Below, in pieces: positions 1-11,626 of a DNA stretch of 52,018 bases. The DNA lies in assembly GCF_000208925.1 (NCBI RefSeq), contig NW_001914958.1:1-52018 (forward strand), in the 5' to 3' direction. A program made the position numbers and the translations under genes. This DNA is from Entamoeba histolytica HM-1:IMSS (Eukaryota > Evosea > Mastigamoebida > Endamoebidae). The stretch's first letter is position 1, and each line of letters begins with the position of its first letter. The notes under the pieces were generated by a model, which was given only the letters and a program-made list of their open reading frames with translations, was not told the origin of the DNA and searched no databases.

Positions 1-1950
1 TTTTATGCGATTTTCTATAAATAATTTTCTCTTCAAATAGAAATAGATTATTCTATATATATATTCTGATTTTGATTGGCTCTTTTACTGGTTTTCAATT
101 AACTTCAAAGGCGAACTTAAATCCAATGATTCTTGTAGTTATCATTCCTAGATCAATATAATAACTCTTTTTATGATTTTTACTTTTATAAGAAATTTCT
201 GATCTAATATTTCCCATAATACATTTTATTTTTGTATTTTAGAAGCGATAAAAAGATTTATATTACTGACCATTTAATGTAGAAACAAACGTAGCTTTCT
301 TGTCTTCAATTTAATTATTCCAATTGTCTAGTAGAAACATAATGTAATTTTCAATAAATTACATAATTTTAAGTATTAATTGTTATAGTAATAGTTAATG
401 TTTTATTCTTCTAGTGAAAATACATGGCAAATACTCTTATTTGTTATTTAAATGAAATAATACTTGACTTATACACTTTAAAGACTCTTGTTCAATTACT
501 TTCAATGTATTTACCTCGTTTAAAATTTAATTTCTTTTAATTAATCTTAATACTATTTTATGGATAATTCTTTCTGATATTGTAAGCTATTATAATATAA
601 ATTCACTCTTTAAAAATTTCTTGTTTTTTTTTTTCTTTTCTTCTTTCATTTCCTGACAAAATAACTAGAATTACACTTTAATGAATTTCTTCTTTTGTGA
701 TATCTACAGAGAGTTTTATATCAAGTTTTGAAGAATAAAATTCTTCTCATTTTCGAGGGTTAGTATAATCAACACATCATAAAAATTGAGTTTATAATTT
801 TTTTTTCATATATTTGAATTTACAAGTTGTTCAAGAAGTTAATCCTTATTCTTTTCTTCTTTTTTATTCTTTGTGGGTAATGGCACCTTTGGTATAATTT
901 AGTTCCATACTACTATCTTGTATATAACATCTTTAATCATTGAAAAGTGTCAAATCACACAGTATATCACTTGCATTGGTATGCTATTTCAAATTTCAAA
1001 ATTATTCAAACTTCTAAAATATGGTTTAAAGTATTGTATATTATCCTTTTCAATGCTTTTCATATTTCTTAACTTAGTTAAAACTTTCATAAATGAGTGT
1101 GGATAGTAAATTGAAGAGAGACACAAACACGTTGTTATTTCACCAATAAGAGTTTTGTTATTCTTTTTGTAGATAGTTTTGGATAGAACATTTTTTTAAT
1201 TATTTAATTAATTTTCTTAAGTTGAAAAATGAGTGAAAATTATAACAAAGTTGATTTATAACTAGTTCAAATATTGTAGAAAAAGTGTAGTTTAATTACA
1301 AGGGGTTTTATGAAAGTGTTGCTTGGTGAATATATTTTTGTTGATATAAAATACTTTTACTAGAAAATTTTTAATACTTTTTAAATCAAAGAATATTTAA
1401 TGATAAATATATACTGTTATTTATTTTTTAATCATTAGTTATAACTCTTATTAAATAGAGACTTTTGTTTTTAAATTATATTGTTTCAAGACTAATGAAC
1501 TAATATAATACTATCATATTTGTATATTATTTTAATATGAGTAAGAAGATTAAACAATAATAAAGTATAAATACATTTAATAGAAAGATTGAAAAAAAAA
1601 ACAAGTTGTTAGGTTTATATGACTATTAAATAAATAAGATTTGAATAAACAGTAGTTATTTCCAATTTAAAACAAAAAAATTACAATAAATGAAAATAAA
1701 GAACTATAAAATTAAAAAAGAAGAATAAAAAAACTGATTGAATAAAAGAAGTTTATTAAGTATTTTAAAAATAATAAATTCATAATAAGTAAAACACAAT
1801 TTATACATTCAAAATTTAAGACAAATCAAGACTTTTTAATATTGAAAGAAAAAACCATAATAAATGAAAATTAATAAAAAAAAAAAGAAAAAAAAAATAA
1901 AAGAAAATAAAATTAAAAACTTAAAAAAAAACATAATTTATAATTTACAG
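1..1950. other. A+T-rich non-coding stretch
   Basis: No supportable gene. The sequence is very A+T-rich with many stops in all frames. The only short open frame here (about 62 codons near 918) has no recognisable domain, no start context and no promoter-like box. I saw no tRNA or rRNA. It probably is the upstream flank of the coiled-coil gene at 1951. Confidence 0.6.
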
Positions 1951-2511
1951 ATGATTTTATTGTTAATAATCTCAGTGGCATATTCAATTGACACACAAAA
2001 ATATTGGGAAGAACAAATCAAACAAAATTATCCTCAAATTCATTATTCTGCTACAAAAGTTGGACAAGTAAGTAAACCGAATATTTCACAATATCAAATA
2101 TTCCAACAAAGAATGAGAATGTTAGAAGAGTCTTCTAAGAAAGAAATTCAAGAACTTAAAAAACGTAAAAAAGAGATTAGAAGAAGAATTCTTCAAGCGA
2201 GAAAAAATTATAATTCTTGGGTTATTGAACAACAACAAAAAATGTTAATGGCTTATAAACAAGGAAAAGAAAAAATTTATAAACAAGACGAAGAAATCAG
2301 AAAAAGTAAATTAAAAGAAATGAATAATCAATTCAAATTATGGAAAAAGCAATTTGAAGAAAAGAAAATAGAATTTGAAAAACGATTTGAAAGAGAAGTT
2401 GAATCTATTAAGAAAGAAAAGAATGAACGAGCTAAAATTATTAGTCAAATTATGGTTGAAAGAGAACAATTAAATGATTTATTAAAGAAACAAGAAACTC
2501 ATTATTATTAA
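1951..2511 (+). CDS. Small secreted coiled-coil protein
   Basis: Unrecognised protein of 186 residues. I chose the Met at 1951 because it begins a hydrophobic signal-peptide-like segment (MILLLIISVAYS, then a likely cleavage site). An upstream in-frame ATG at 1864 would add about 29 almost purely Lys/Asn/Ile residues that look like translated A-rich leader. After residue 50 the chain is a highly charged Lys/Glu/Gln helix to the end, consistent with a long coiled coil. No catalytic motif, membrane anchor or retention signal is visible (it ends HYY). Secretion is inferred from the leader only. It stands alone, with non-coding DNA on both sides. Confidence 0.6.
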   Translation: MILLLIISVAYSIDTQKYWEEQIKQNYPQIHYSATKVGQVSKPNISQYQIFQQRMRMLEESSKKEIQELKKRKKEIRRRILQARKNYNSWVIEQQQKMLMAYKQGKEKIYKQDEEIRKSKLKEMNNQFKLWKKQFEEKKIEFEKRFEREVESIKKEKNERAKIISQIMVEREQLNDLLKKQETHYY

Positions 2512-4112
2512 GGAAAAATTTACTACTTGTTATTGTTTTATTTTTGACTGCTTTTCTTATTAAAAGAAAATTTGATTTTAATTAATTAATATTATAATCA
2601 TCTTTTATTCTTTCTTGTAAATCGTTTTAATTTTACTTTTCAAAGTCTCTCCTTCGTTTTTTCTTGTTTTTTGTATTATATAAGTCTTTACAATAAAATA
2701 TTCTAATTCTATTAGTATATGTGTCTTCTTAATTATATTACATTGTCTCAATTATAAACTATATTACATCCTTTCAATTCTTTGTTACCTAAATACTTCA
2801 AATAAATTTTGTTATAAGTCATTTATGATCAAGTTAATTCAAAACTACATCGTTTGTTATTAATTACTATAATTAAATAAACATTCATCATAGACTAGAA
2901 TGGATATTCTAAATGCTATATGAATAAATTTTTGATTAACTATAATACCCTTTTTCAAACTATTTTATTTGACATATAATTTCTGTATATTTTTTTTCAA
3001 TTCTCCTATTTAAACAATACTTTGTGAGATAATTCAAATAACATGTAATGTAATTTCTAGTTCTTGTTTTTTTCTTGTTATTCATAGCTTTTATATTTAT
3101 TATTTATAATAATAAATTAATAGAAATAGAATGAATGTATCAATTATTTTGATAATGTGGTATTTTCAATGTTTCTTTTTCTTAATAAATATTATTATGA
3201 GAACACATTTCAAATGAGTATTATACATCCTTTATTTATTATGATTTGAACTTTTAATTATTGTCTTATATATATATTGAATTAATATTAATTTGTAATA
3301 ATGTTTAACTTTTATTGATACATTGAATTGTATTACTTGTATTGTTCTCAAACAAATTATCTGGTATTGTAAATATACCTATTCTTTGGTTTTATTATTT
3401 TTTCTTTACAATGTCTATGTTTTTTTTTATAAACTCTTTCTTTAAATTTTCAAAGAAAATAATTATTTTATTAATTCTTATTATTAATTCTAAGACAAAA
3501 ATTGAATGTCAAACAATCTTAATATGATACTTCCATTTTATTATTATAATAATATTTCTATTCTTTTTTCTATTTATATATCTCTTTGTTTTGTTCATCA
3601 TAGATAATCTAAGTTAATTCATTTATATTCTATTTATTCTCAATATTGACCACTTTTCATTTAATTTTATTAGTCTTTTAAATTAGATGATTATGTTATA
3701 ACTAGTCTTTCTTTTTCTCATAACCCTTAGAAATAATGAATGAAATGAATATACATTATATGAAGTTTTGTTTTTAAACTTTTTGGTATTTAACATTTAT
3801 TTCTTTCTCTCAAAAATTATGTCTTTTTATTGAGAAACAACCCTTTATTGACATTAAATGACTTTGATTAAAAAATATGAAGAGAAATTATTATATTAAG
3901 AAATAAAATTATTAAACTAATTACAAATTATTACTTCTATTTTTTTATAAGAATAATATTATCATATCTTTACTCATAACAACTAAACAGTTATAATAAA
4001 AACAACCTAAAATTTAAAAAGATTTATTACAATCCATATAATTGGTTGTGAAAGATAAGTTTAATAATTATAAATTGTAAAATATACAAAAAGCAAGAAA
4101 CTAAAATTCAAG
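2512..4112. other. A+T-rich intergenic region
   Basis: About 1.6 kb without a supportable gene between the coiled-coil gene and the 3' end of the WDR82 gene. It has short T-rich runs and scattered TAT repeats. A 61-codon open frame near 3342 is hydrophobic simply because it is T-rich, so I do not call it. Confidence 0.6.
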
Positions 4113-5119
4113 TTAATCATCATACGACCACCAATTTACTACTGAACATGTTGTTGCTACAATTGGATATTTATAGTTACATTTTATTGAACGTACTGTT
4201 GTTTGATTACTTTGAGGCATTGGTGTTGTAGTATGTTCTATGCAATTAAATACATTAACACTACCATCAAATCCACTTGAAAATATAAGACGAGACCCAT
4301 CAACTGAGAATTCAATGCAAGGAGAGTCTTTAGTAAGTTTAGTACTGATAGACCTCTATGTTTGATAAGCATAAACCTTGTCAATTTTTCAACAAAACTT
4401 TTAAAGGAAAAATAACAAACAATAATGGGAGCAGTAGATTCAAAATTTTCTATAACAAAAATATTACCTGATGGTGATGAAACTGCAACTTTAGACCCAT
4501 CAAGAGAACAAGTAACTCTTCTATAAGGTCTTTCTGTTGGAAGAACAAAATTAAAAAGTGGCTCATAAGGGAATTTTTTTAAGTCAAACACATGACCATT
4601 ATTTTCTTCTATTACAACAACTTTTGTACCTTCATTATTAAAACAAGCTACTGGAAATATTTTACCAAAGAAGATATTTGAAGTACATGGGTTATTAGCA
4701 CGAGGATCCCAAAGCATTACATGAGAATCAAGAGAAGTTGACAAAAACATGTCACTTGAATTATTATGGTCAATGGAAATAATTTCGTCTGTATGACCAT
4801 GAAATACACGAACAAACTCTTTAGTGTCAAAACAAAGAAGTCCTAATGAATTTAATATTCCTCTATTATTAAAGGAAGTTAATATAACATGAGGGTGGTG
4901 AGTGTATTTAATCATTCCAGAACCAAAGAGTTGTGATTTTAATATTGTAGGCTCTTTAGGATTACTTAATGAATGAATTCGATACGTATTATCTCCTCCT
5001 GATGTAACAAAAATTTCACCATCATATGAAAATGCAGAACTAACATATTCATATTCAGACTCAGAATATACAAAACTCTTCTTATACCTCTCAATTTCTT
5101 CAATCTTATTATCAGTCAT
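4113..5119 (-). CDS. WD40 protein WDR82/Swd2 (COMPASS subunit)
   Basis: Two exons: 5119-4421 and 4355-4113, split by a 65-bp phase-0 intron (4356-4420) that starts GTTTGT and ends TAG. The spliced product is 313 residues. The order of blades and short motifs (FTHHP, the GHTDEIISID segment, LDSHVMLWDPRA, the F-N-EGTKVVV block, then SGNIFV) follows WDR82/Swd2, which in other eukaryotes sits in the SET1/COMPASS H3K4 methyltransferase and in a PP1-containing transcription-termination complex. Exon 2 restores the last blade (IEFSVDGSRLIFSSGFDGSVNVF) and the end NWWSYDD. Reading through the intron instead gives a hydrophobic, unrelated tail. Family assignment is from motif recall; role is inferred from the family. 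Confidence 0.82.
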
Positions 5120-6151
5120 TGTTTAGGTTTTAAAGTTCTTTTTTTTTTATTTGTTTTAATTATTTGTTATATAAAACCATTAAATCTTTTTTGATAATCA
5201 TTTACAAATAACTGTTTATTACAAACAAAATGAGATTTAATTTATAGATATTAACAGTGTTACTTATTCATAAATTTTCTCTTAAATGATAGTAACTCCC
5301 AATTTAACCAAAACAGACAAGTCTTTTTTGTTGAAAAGAAGTTGAAAATATGAATTATTATATTATTCTAAAATGAAGACTTTTATTATCAATTAAATAA
5401 TGGAATATACCTCATCTTATTATCATACTGAATGAATAAAGAAAGACAATAAAAAAAAAATAAATTTAAGTGATAATATTTATTAACCGTTAAATCTTAT
5501 TTGGTTATTAATATTTATTTTAACCAAAAAAAAGTAAATTTTCTTCCATTTCTGGATATACCTATTATAGAATATTATTTATAAGAAGAAGTTAATCAGT
5601 AATAATTATTTTACTTTTATTATAACAAATTTACTAATAAAAGTATATTAATTCCAATTATAAAGAAATGGTTTATATTGTATTATAACATAAAAAAGTT
5701 TTCAATAATAAACAAAACCACTCTTCGAATAAAATAGTAATAGATTTAATAAAAGTTTATTTAATCTAATACCTTAATTTCTTATTACAATAACTAAATA
5801 CTTAATAAAATATCAAAGAAGGATTGATAAACAAAAAAATAATACATTTTATGATTGTAAAAAAACTATACTTTTAAAAAAGGTATTTAAAAAATAAAAT
5901 GAGTATAACAAAGTATTAGTAAATAAATTCTAAAATAATAACAGAAATAAGGTTTTAATTTAAAACAATTTTATACAAAAAAGTGAAATAACTAAAATTA
6001 ATATTATTTAGTATAAATAATATTTTTGTTTTATAAAATGATATTAAAAAAGTAAAATCTAATTTTTTTAATAAAAATAAATAGTATTAAAATTTAAAAG
6101 ATTTAAATGAGAGAAAAAACTTAATAATCAATTAATAATACATCAACTATA
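5120..6151. other. Divergent intergenic region, nothing else seen
   Basis: About 1 kb between the divergently transcribed WDR82 and UCH37 genes. It must hold both promoters, but I could not pick out convincing core boxes. No coding potential is visible on either strand. Confidence 0.55.
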
Positions 6152-7138
6152 ATGGAAAATGAAAAATTTAATTGGAATACTATTGAATCTGACCCTGGAG
6201 TATTTAATGAAATGGTAAAAAATTTAGGATGTGATGATATTCAATTTAAAGAAATATTTTCTTTTGATGATTCTGCTACATTTGAACGAATCAAGTTTGT
6301 TTTTTATTATTGTTAAAAGAAAGAAATATACGTTAATATGTCTAGACCAATAAAAGGATTTATTTTATTATTTGAATATAATAAACAAACAATAAATTAT
6401 ATAAGAAATGAATATAGCTTTATTGAAACAAATGAATATCCTGATATTTTCTTTGCTGAACAAGTTGTTCAAAACGCTTGTGCTACTCAAGCAATATTAT
6501 CTACATTAATGAATATCCCAAATATTAATCTAGGACCAACTTTACAACAATTTAAAAATCAAACACTACCATTAAATCCTCATGAACGTGGGTTGGCTAT
6601 TGGAAATAATGAAATAATTAGAAAAGCCCATAATGATTTTGCTCAGCCATCTGAAGCACTTGAAAATAAAATATCAGAAAAATTAAAAGGAGTGGAAGGA
6701 CGTGCATATCACTTTATTAGTATTATTCCATATAATGGTATTTTATTATTACTTGATGGACTTAGTGAAGGACCAATTATTATTGGAGGTGCTGATGAGA
6801 ATTGGCCTATTACAGGAATGAAACCATTTTTTGAAGGACTTATTAATGCTATGCAAGGAAGTCTTGAATTTACTTTATTAGCAGTGGTTCAAGACCAAAT
6901 TAAGAAATATCAAGAATTATATGAAAATGCTCTTGCTGAGAAAAAAGAATATCAAATAGAATTGTATAAAGATATTATTGATGAAGAAAAAAAAATTAAA
7001 GAACAACAACACAAAGAAAATAAAAGAAGAAAACATGACTATATGCCATTAGCATTAAATTTAATTCTATTTCTTGGAAAACGTCATAAATTAGAACAAG
7101 AAATAGAAAAACAAATAAATGAAATAACAAAGAAGTAA
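6152..7138 (+). CDS. Ubiquitin C-terminal hydrolase, UCH37/UCH-L5 type
   Basis: Two exons, 6152-6294 and 6346-7138, with a 51-bp intron (GTTTGT...TAG) that splits a Lys codon; 311 residues. Exon 1 supplies the family N-terminus (IESDPGVFNEMVKNLG) and the join gives FERIKPIKGFILLF. Peptidase C12 catalytic residues are all present: Gln about 87, Cys about 93 (FFAEQVVQNACATQA), His about 170 (YHFIS) and Asp about 185 (LLDGL). The C-terminal helices (HDYMPLALNLILFLGKRHKL) resemble the tail that in other eukaryotes binds Rpn13, so action at the 26S proteasome, trimming ubiquitin chains, is likely. An ATG at 6338 lies within the intron and would drop the N-terminus. Confidence 0.92.
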
Positions 7139-7311
7139 TTGATTATTATAAAAGAAAGAATAAACATCATAAAGTTAAATAAAACATATCTTATAAAAAT
7201 TTATTTAAATAAAAAAAAATTTAATATTTAATAAATTTGAGAGGAATTGATGGTAATTATTAAAAAAGGGGTTCTAAGAAACTTATGGAACTCTCTTTTT
7301 TTAGTTGTAAA

Positions 7312-9408
7312 ATGCCTAAACAAACGAAACAGAGAAAAGTTAAAGAAAAGAAAGAAGAAAAAAAACCAAAGGTAATTACTAATGTTTGTAGATAAATGCT
7401 TTGTTAAATGTAAATAATTTATTTTATTCGTTCCTTTTTTTAAAAAAGAAATATTAATTCAATTTAAGAATTCTAACCAAACGACTCCTAGTATTATTCC
7501 TTTTATTCCTTCAATTAGTGAAGGTAAATTACCTAGTGTTCAACAACTTTCTGCTTTAAAATCTAATTTACCTTCTTCTAATGAACAAATAAATCAAGTA
7601 TTAGTATCATCTATTCCTTCCAATGCTCAAAGAGTTCAAATGACTCCTCAACAACCTATTCAAATATTCCCTTCTATGGTTCAAGTCAAATTAGAACCTT
7701 CTCAAATTCAATCACTTCAAACACAAAACCAACATTCATTTATTCGTCAACAACAAACTTCAAAACCTCAATTAGTTAATGCACCTCAAATAGTTACTTC
7801 TCATCAATCAATTAATAGGCAAGGATTCCAACAACAAACTCAAACAACTCTTCCTCAAACAATTCAAAAAATACAGCCTAACCTTCATACTATCTCAAAT
7901 CAAAACTTTCAACAAATTCAAAACTTGTCTAGGGTTAATAATACTCAAACTCGTCCTCTCCCTCAACAACAAAATCAACCAATTCAAACTGGTATCAGCC
8001 TACAACAATTACGTCAATTACAACAACTTCAACAAACTCAAGGCATTATCCCTGTTACTCCTTTTATTACAACTCAAAATGGTCAACTTCGTCTTGACCA
8101 AAAAGTTCAACTTTTTCAAGCAATTACTCCTCAAGGAACTAAACAATTCTTTGTTAGTAATGGTGTTGCACAAGAAATAGTTCCTACTCAAGTCCATTCT
8201 AATGGACAAAATAATCTTCCAAGTATTCACCCTCAAATTCCTACTCAACCAATAACCATTTCACAAACTAACCAAAAGCAAACAAGTAATTTTATTCTTA
8301 GTACTAATGGTAATTTATCAACTCAAAAAATTGGATATAACATTTCTAAACCTTTGAATCAACCAATAACCCAAAGGAATACAAATCAACCAATAAATAT
8401 ACCATCTAGTCAATTAACTTTTAATCTTAATCATCCTAATCAACAAAAAACTTCCTTTCCTCAACAACAACTTCAAACAAAACAAGAACCAAACCAACTA
8501 CCTCAAATGCCACAACAAATACAACAAGGATTTTCATTTAAACCTCAACCAACACAAGTCCCAGTTTCACGTATTCTTCAATTAAATTCTCAACAACTGC
8601 CTCAACAACAAAAAGGAATTTATGTTTTGACTCCATCAAACCTTATTCATCCATTAACTACAAATAAAATTAATATAACAGGATTACCACAACAAACTGG
8701 TCAACCTATTCTTACACAAATACAACCAAATGTTCAAATGAAACAAACAATAACACAAACTCCTCCATTTATTCAACAAAAAATAGTTCCTCAGCCAATA
8801 AAAAAGCCTTATAGCAAAAGTATTAAAGAAGAAGACAGTCAATCAAAGACCGGAAGTGTTGGGTCTGGAGGAAGAAAGAAGAAAAAAGAAAATAAAAAAA
8901 TAATGGAATCACCACAAAAACCAAGTTTAATTGATGAACATAAAAAAGAAGTTTTAAAGATTTATGAAAATAATACTCAAAATATAAATGGGATGATAAA
9001 AGAACATCCTAAATACCCAGAATCATTTGAACAATTATTACATGACATTGCCAAATATTGTAATGCAAATGCATTTTTTAAATATGATTGTTTTGAAGAT
9101 AAAATTATGGTATCAAGTGCATTATCAACATTATATAAAGACCCAAGAACTATATTAATATTTAAAGTTAATTCTCCAATTAATGATAAATGGGGATTTC
9201 CAAAACCTTTCTTTTCTAATGGTTTGTTTCATATTTTTTTTGTAATAAAACATAACGTTCTTATTGACTTTTAATAGATCAAGAATTTAATGATGAAGTT
9301 GTTATTTCTGGAATGTCAAAAGATCATTCAGTAGAACAATTCCTAAATTTATTTTATGAATTCACTAAAACTCTCTTAAATACAACAGAGCATAGTGTAA
9401 ATGCTTAA
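7312..9408 (+). CDS. Gln-rich protein, possible transcription cofactor
   Basis: Three exons: 7312-7383, 7469-9221 and 9278-9408, about 651 residues. Intron 2 (9222-9277) is a clean GTTTGT...TAG. Intron 1 starts at 7384 (GTTTGT) or 7372 (GTAATT) and must end AAG at 7468 to keep frame. The N-terminus is Lys-rich. Residues of roughly 60-430 are Gln/Pro/Thr/Asn-rich low complexity, then a basic RKKKKENKK patch that could be a nuclear signal, then a conserved-looking folded tail (ESFEQLLHDIAKYCNAN, DPRTILIFKVNSP, VEQFLNLFYEFTKTLL). The layout (Gln-rich middle, compact C-terminal domain) is typical of transcription coactivators such as Mediator tail subunits, but I cannot assign a family. Confidence 0.65.
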
Positions 9409-9594
9409 TATGATTTTATATATTTACATTTATCGAATGTTTGATTTAATCATAAATTAATATCTTCTTCATTTAATTATTGTATCTTTTTCTTTATTAA
9501 CAAAAATAAAATAAAAAATAATAATTTAATTTCTTTTCTTCTTATAATAATTTTTCAACGTTAGATAACTTCTTTGTTACACTAATTCTTTTCT

Positions 9595-10145
9595 TCAATC
9601 ATCTCCTTCACTATCTGAATCTTTCAAATCATCATTCTCATTATCATCTGCTTTGTCAAATGCAGCAAGTGCATCTCCATTACTATCGTCATCTTCATTA
9701 CTTTCATCATCCTCTTCTTCATTTTCTCCAAAATAATCATCAACATCTGACTCTTCATCTTCCATTTTCATACTTTGATTATTATCACTTTGAGATATTC
9801 CTTTCTTATCTAACCTTTTTAATTTCACTTCATGAAGCTGAATTCCTTCATCTGAGTATTGTAACACAAATTGAATTTTTTGATTTGGCTTATTTACCAT
9901 TTGATATGTTTGTCCCTAAAAATTAAATTTTACTAATTAATATTATAACTTTAAAATTTAACAAACCTCTATTTGAATTTGGTCTATATCTGGTTGGTCT
10001 AGAGTTTCAGCTCCACCAACAGCACTCGCTACTAATTATTGTAATGCCTTGTTTTATTAACAAATACACACAAACACTCAAAAACAATAATTTCATCATT
10101 AACCATTGGTTTTACCTCAACATCATATACCTTTCCTTCTTCCAT
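9595..10145 (-). CDS. Small three-exon protein with acidic tail
   Basis: Exons 10145-10076, 10031-9967 and 9915-9595, joined across a 44-bp and a 51-bp intron, both starting GTTTGT and ending TAG; 151 residues. The first acceptor has a tandem TAGTAG, so the second TAG (exon from 10028) is equally in frame and changes Leu-Ala-Ser to Ser-Ser. Residues 1-85 look folded (KVYDVEVKP, then IQFVLQYSDEGIQLHEVKLKRL), and the last 60 are nearly all Asp/Glu/Asn/Ser. The beta-rich head followed by an acidic tail recalls the EAF family of Pol II elongation cofactors, but the match is weak and I do not assert it. It converges with the Gln-rich gene. Confidence 0.6.
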
Positions 10146-10283
10146 TGAAATAATTTTTGAATTTTAAGTTCAGATGAAATTTGATAATAGTCTTTGGTTT
10201 ATCAATTATTTTAATTGAAAAGACAACAAGAAGTATTAGAATATTTAAGAGAAGTCATAAAAATTGTTTTATTAACTGGTTCT

Positions 10284-10592
10284 ATGGATTTATCAAGTCC
10301 AAACTCTACACCCACAGAAAATACACCTCTACTTAAAACTAACCAAAAGAGTCAAGAAGAAATTAATGTTTTTCAATCTCCATCAAAAATAGACACTTTT
10401 ATTAATTCCCTATCTCGGTTATTTAATTCTGAAACAACAAACACTTTAGACATTGACACTCAAACAACATTATCAACAAAAACACAACTCACAACATTAT
10501 CAGAATTTATCAAAGTTGAAAACCAATATAAAGAGAAAAGGGAAAGATGTTTAAAAAGAAAAGGACCTTATGAGGCATTGAGAAGTAATTGA
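10284..10592 (+). CDS. Hypothetical protein, 102 residues
   Basis: Not recognised. The first ATG of the open frame is at 10284 (MDLSSPNS). The frame is open further upstream without another ATG, so an unseen 5' exon is possible. The N-terminal half is rich in Ser, Thr, Asn and Pro and probably disordered. Residues 35-50 contain an amphipathic stretch (IDTFINSLSRLF), and the C-terminus is basic (YKEKRERCLKRKGPYEALRSN region). It lies between the acidic-tail gene, with which it is divergent, and eS7, transcribed in the same direction. Confidence 0.45.
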   Translation: MDLSSPNSTPTENTPLLKTNQKSQEEINVFQSPSKIDTFINSLSRLFNSETTNTLDIDTQTTLSTKTQLTTLSEFIKVENQYKEKRERCLKRKGPYEALRSN

Positions 10593-10769
10593 ATTGATTA
10601 TATACATTTTTGGGGAAGTTTAATGTATTTATAAATAAACTTAATTTTCCATAAATCAGAGAAATTTGAATAATAAAAAAAGAATAATGGAATTAAATAA
10701 AGAAAGTAATAAAAAATAAAAAATAATAGAAAACCCTTAAAATTTATAAAAAATTAGTACAACCCTTCT

Positions 10770-10773
10770 GAAC
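10770..10773 (+). promoter_or_regulatory. GAAC core-promoter box of eS7
   Basis: CTGAACTGAG lies 23 bases before the eS7 start codon. It matches the Entamoeba GAAC element (consensus about AATGAACT), which directs the transcription start site. Motif seen; function from known Entamoeba promoters. Confidence 0.5.
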
Positions 10774-10795
10774 TGAGAAGTGAATCAGTGAGACC

Positions 10796-11386
10796 ATGTC
10801 TGGCAAGATGACTGCTAAATCCCAAGTTGCTACTCAAGTCGTTGTTAAAAAACCAGGATTCGATGCTTATTCAAAATTAGTTAAAGAAGCTGTTGCTGGA
10901 ATTCCAGAACTCAAAGGACTTAAAGTTATTAGTGCTAAGAAAGTTACTATTAGCAAAGATAAAAAGGCTACTGTTATTTTTGTTCCATTGAGAATGATGA
11001 GAATTTGCAGAGCTTCATTCGAAAAAGTTATTGAAGCACTTGAAAAGAAACTTAATGGATCAGTCTTTATCATTGGTAAAAGAGTTGTTGCACACACTAA
11101 GAAAACTGGACAATCAGGAAAAACTGATTACAAACCAAGATCAAGAACTTCAAAAGCTGTTCATGAAGCTTATTTAAATGAAATGTTATATCCAGTTGAA
11201 GTTGCTGGTCAAAGAGTTCATGTCACCTTAGCCAACAAGAAAATTGCTAACTCTAAAACTGTCTTTGTTACTGTTGATGATGCTAAATTAAAGAATTCAG
11301 TTAAAGCTAAGCTTCCAATTTACTCAGCTGTTTACAAGAACATTACTGGTGAAAAGGTTAAATTTGCATTCCCAGTTGTTGCTTAA
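10796..11386 (+). CDS. 40S ribosomal protein eS7
   Basis: Ribosomal protein eS7 (RPS7), a small-subunit component that takes part in early 18S rRNA processing in other eukaryotes. 196 residues, close to the usual 190-194. Family signatures seen: FVPLRMMR in place of IFVPVPQLK, the helix ALEKKLNGSVFIIGKR, the basic PRSRTSKAVHEAYLNEMLYP block, the GQRVHV strand and the end YKNITGEKVKFAFP. The start ATG is preceded by a GAAC box 23 bases upstream, giving the very short leader typical of this genus. C and G at third positions are more frequent than in neighbouring genes, as expected for a highly expressed gene. It converges with eL6, 240 bases away. Confidence 0.95.
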   Translation: MSGKMTAKSQVATQVVVKKPGFDAYSKLVKEAVAGIPELKGLKVISAKKVTISKDKKATVIFVPLRMMRICRASFEKVIEALEKKLNGSVFIIGKRVVAHTKKTGQSGKTDYKPRSRTSKAVHEAYLNEMLYPVEVAGQRVHVTLANKKIANSKTVFVTVDDAKLKNSVKAKLPIYSAVYKNITGEKVKFAFPVVA

Positions 11387-11626
11387 GGAATGTAATCATC
11401 GAGGTTTTAGAATACAATTTTAGGTATCTTTTTTGATTTTATTGTTTTGTTGTATTATTTTTTTAATAAATAAAGAAATTCAATATATGTTAAAAAGAGT
11501 TAATGTTTTTAAAAGTTATAAACTAATTTATTACTATTTTTCTTTAATAAAATTTATTTTTCTATTTGATTAGAAAAAATAGAAAATATAATAATAAAAA
11601 TAAAATCTACCCATATTCAATTCCAT

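Noticed and set aside
918..1106. 62-codon open frame
   Set aside because: Hydrophobic composition expected from T-rich DNA; no promoter, domain or neighbour support.
3342..3527. 61-codon open frame
   Set aside because: T-rich artefact giving Phe/Ile/Leu runs; no other support.
9660..9926. Plus-strand His/Leu/Phe-rich frame
   Set aside because: Antisense of the acidic-tail gene; composition is a mirror of Asp/Glu codons.
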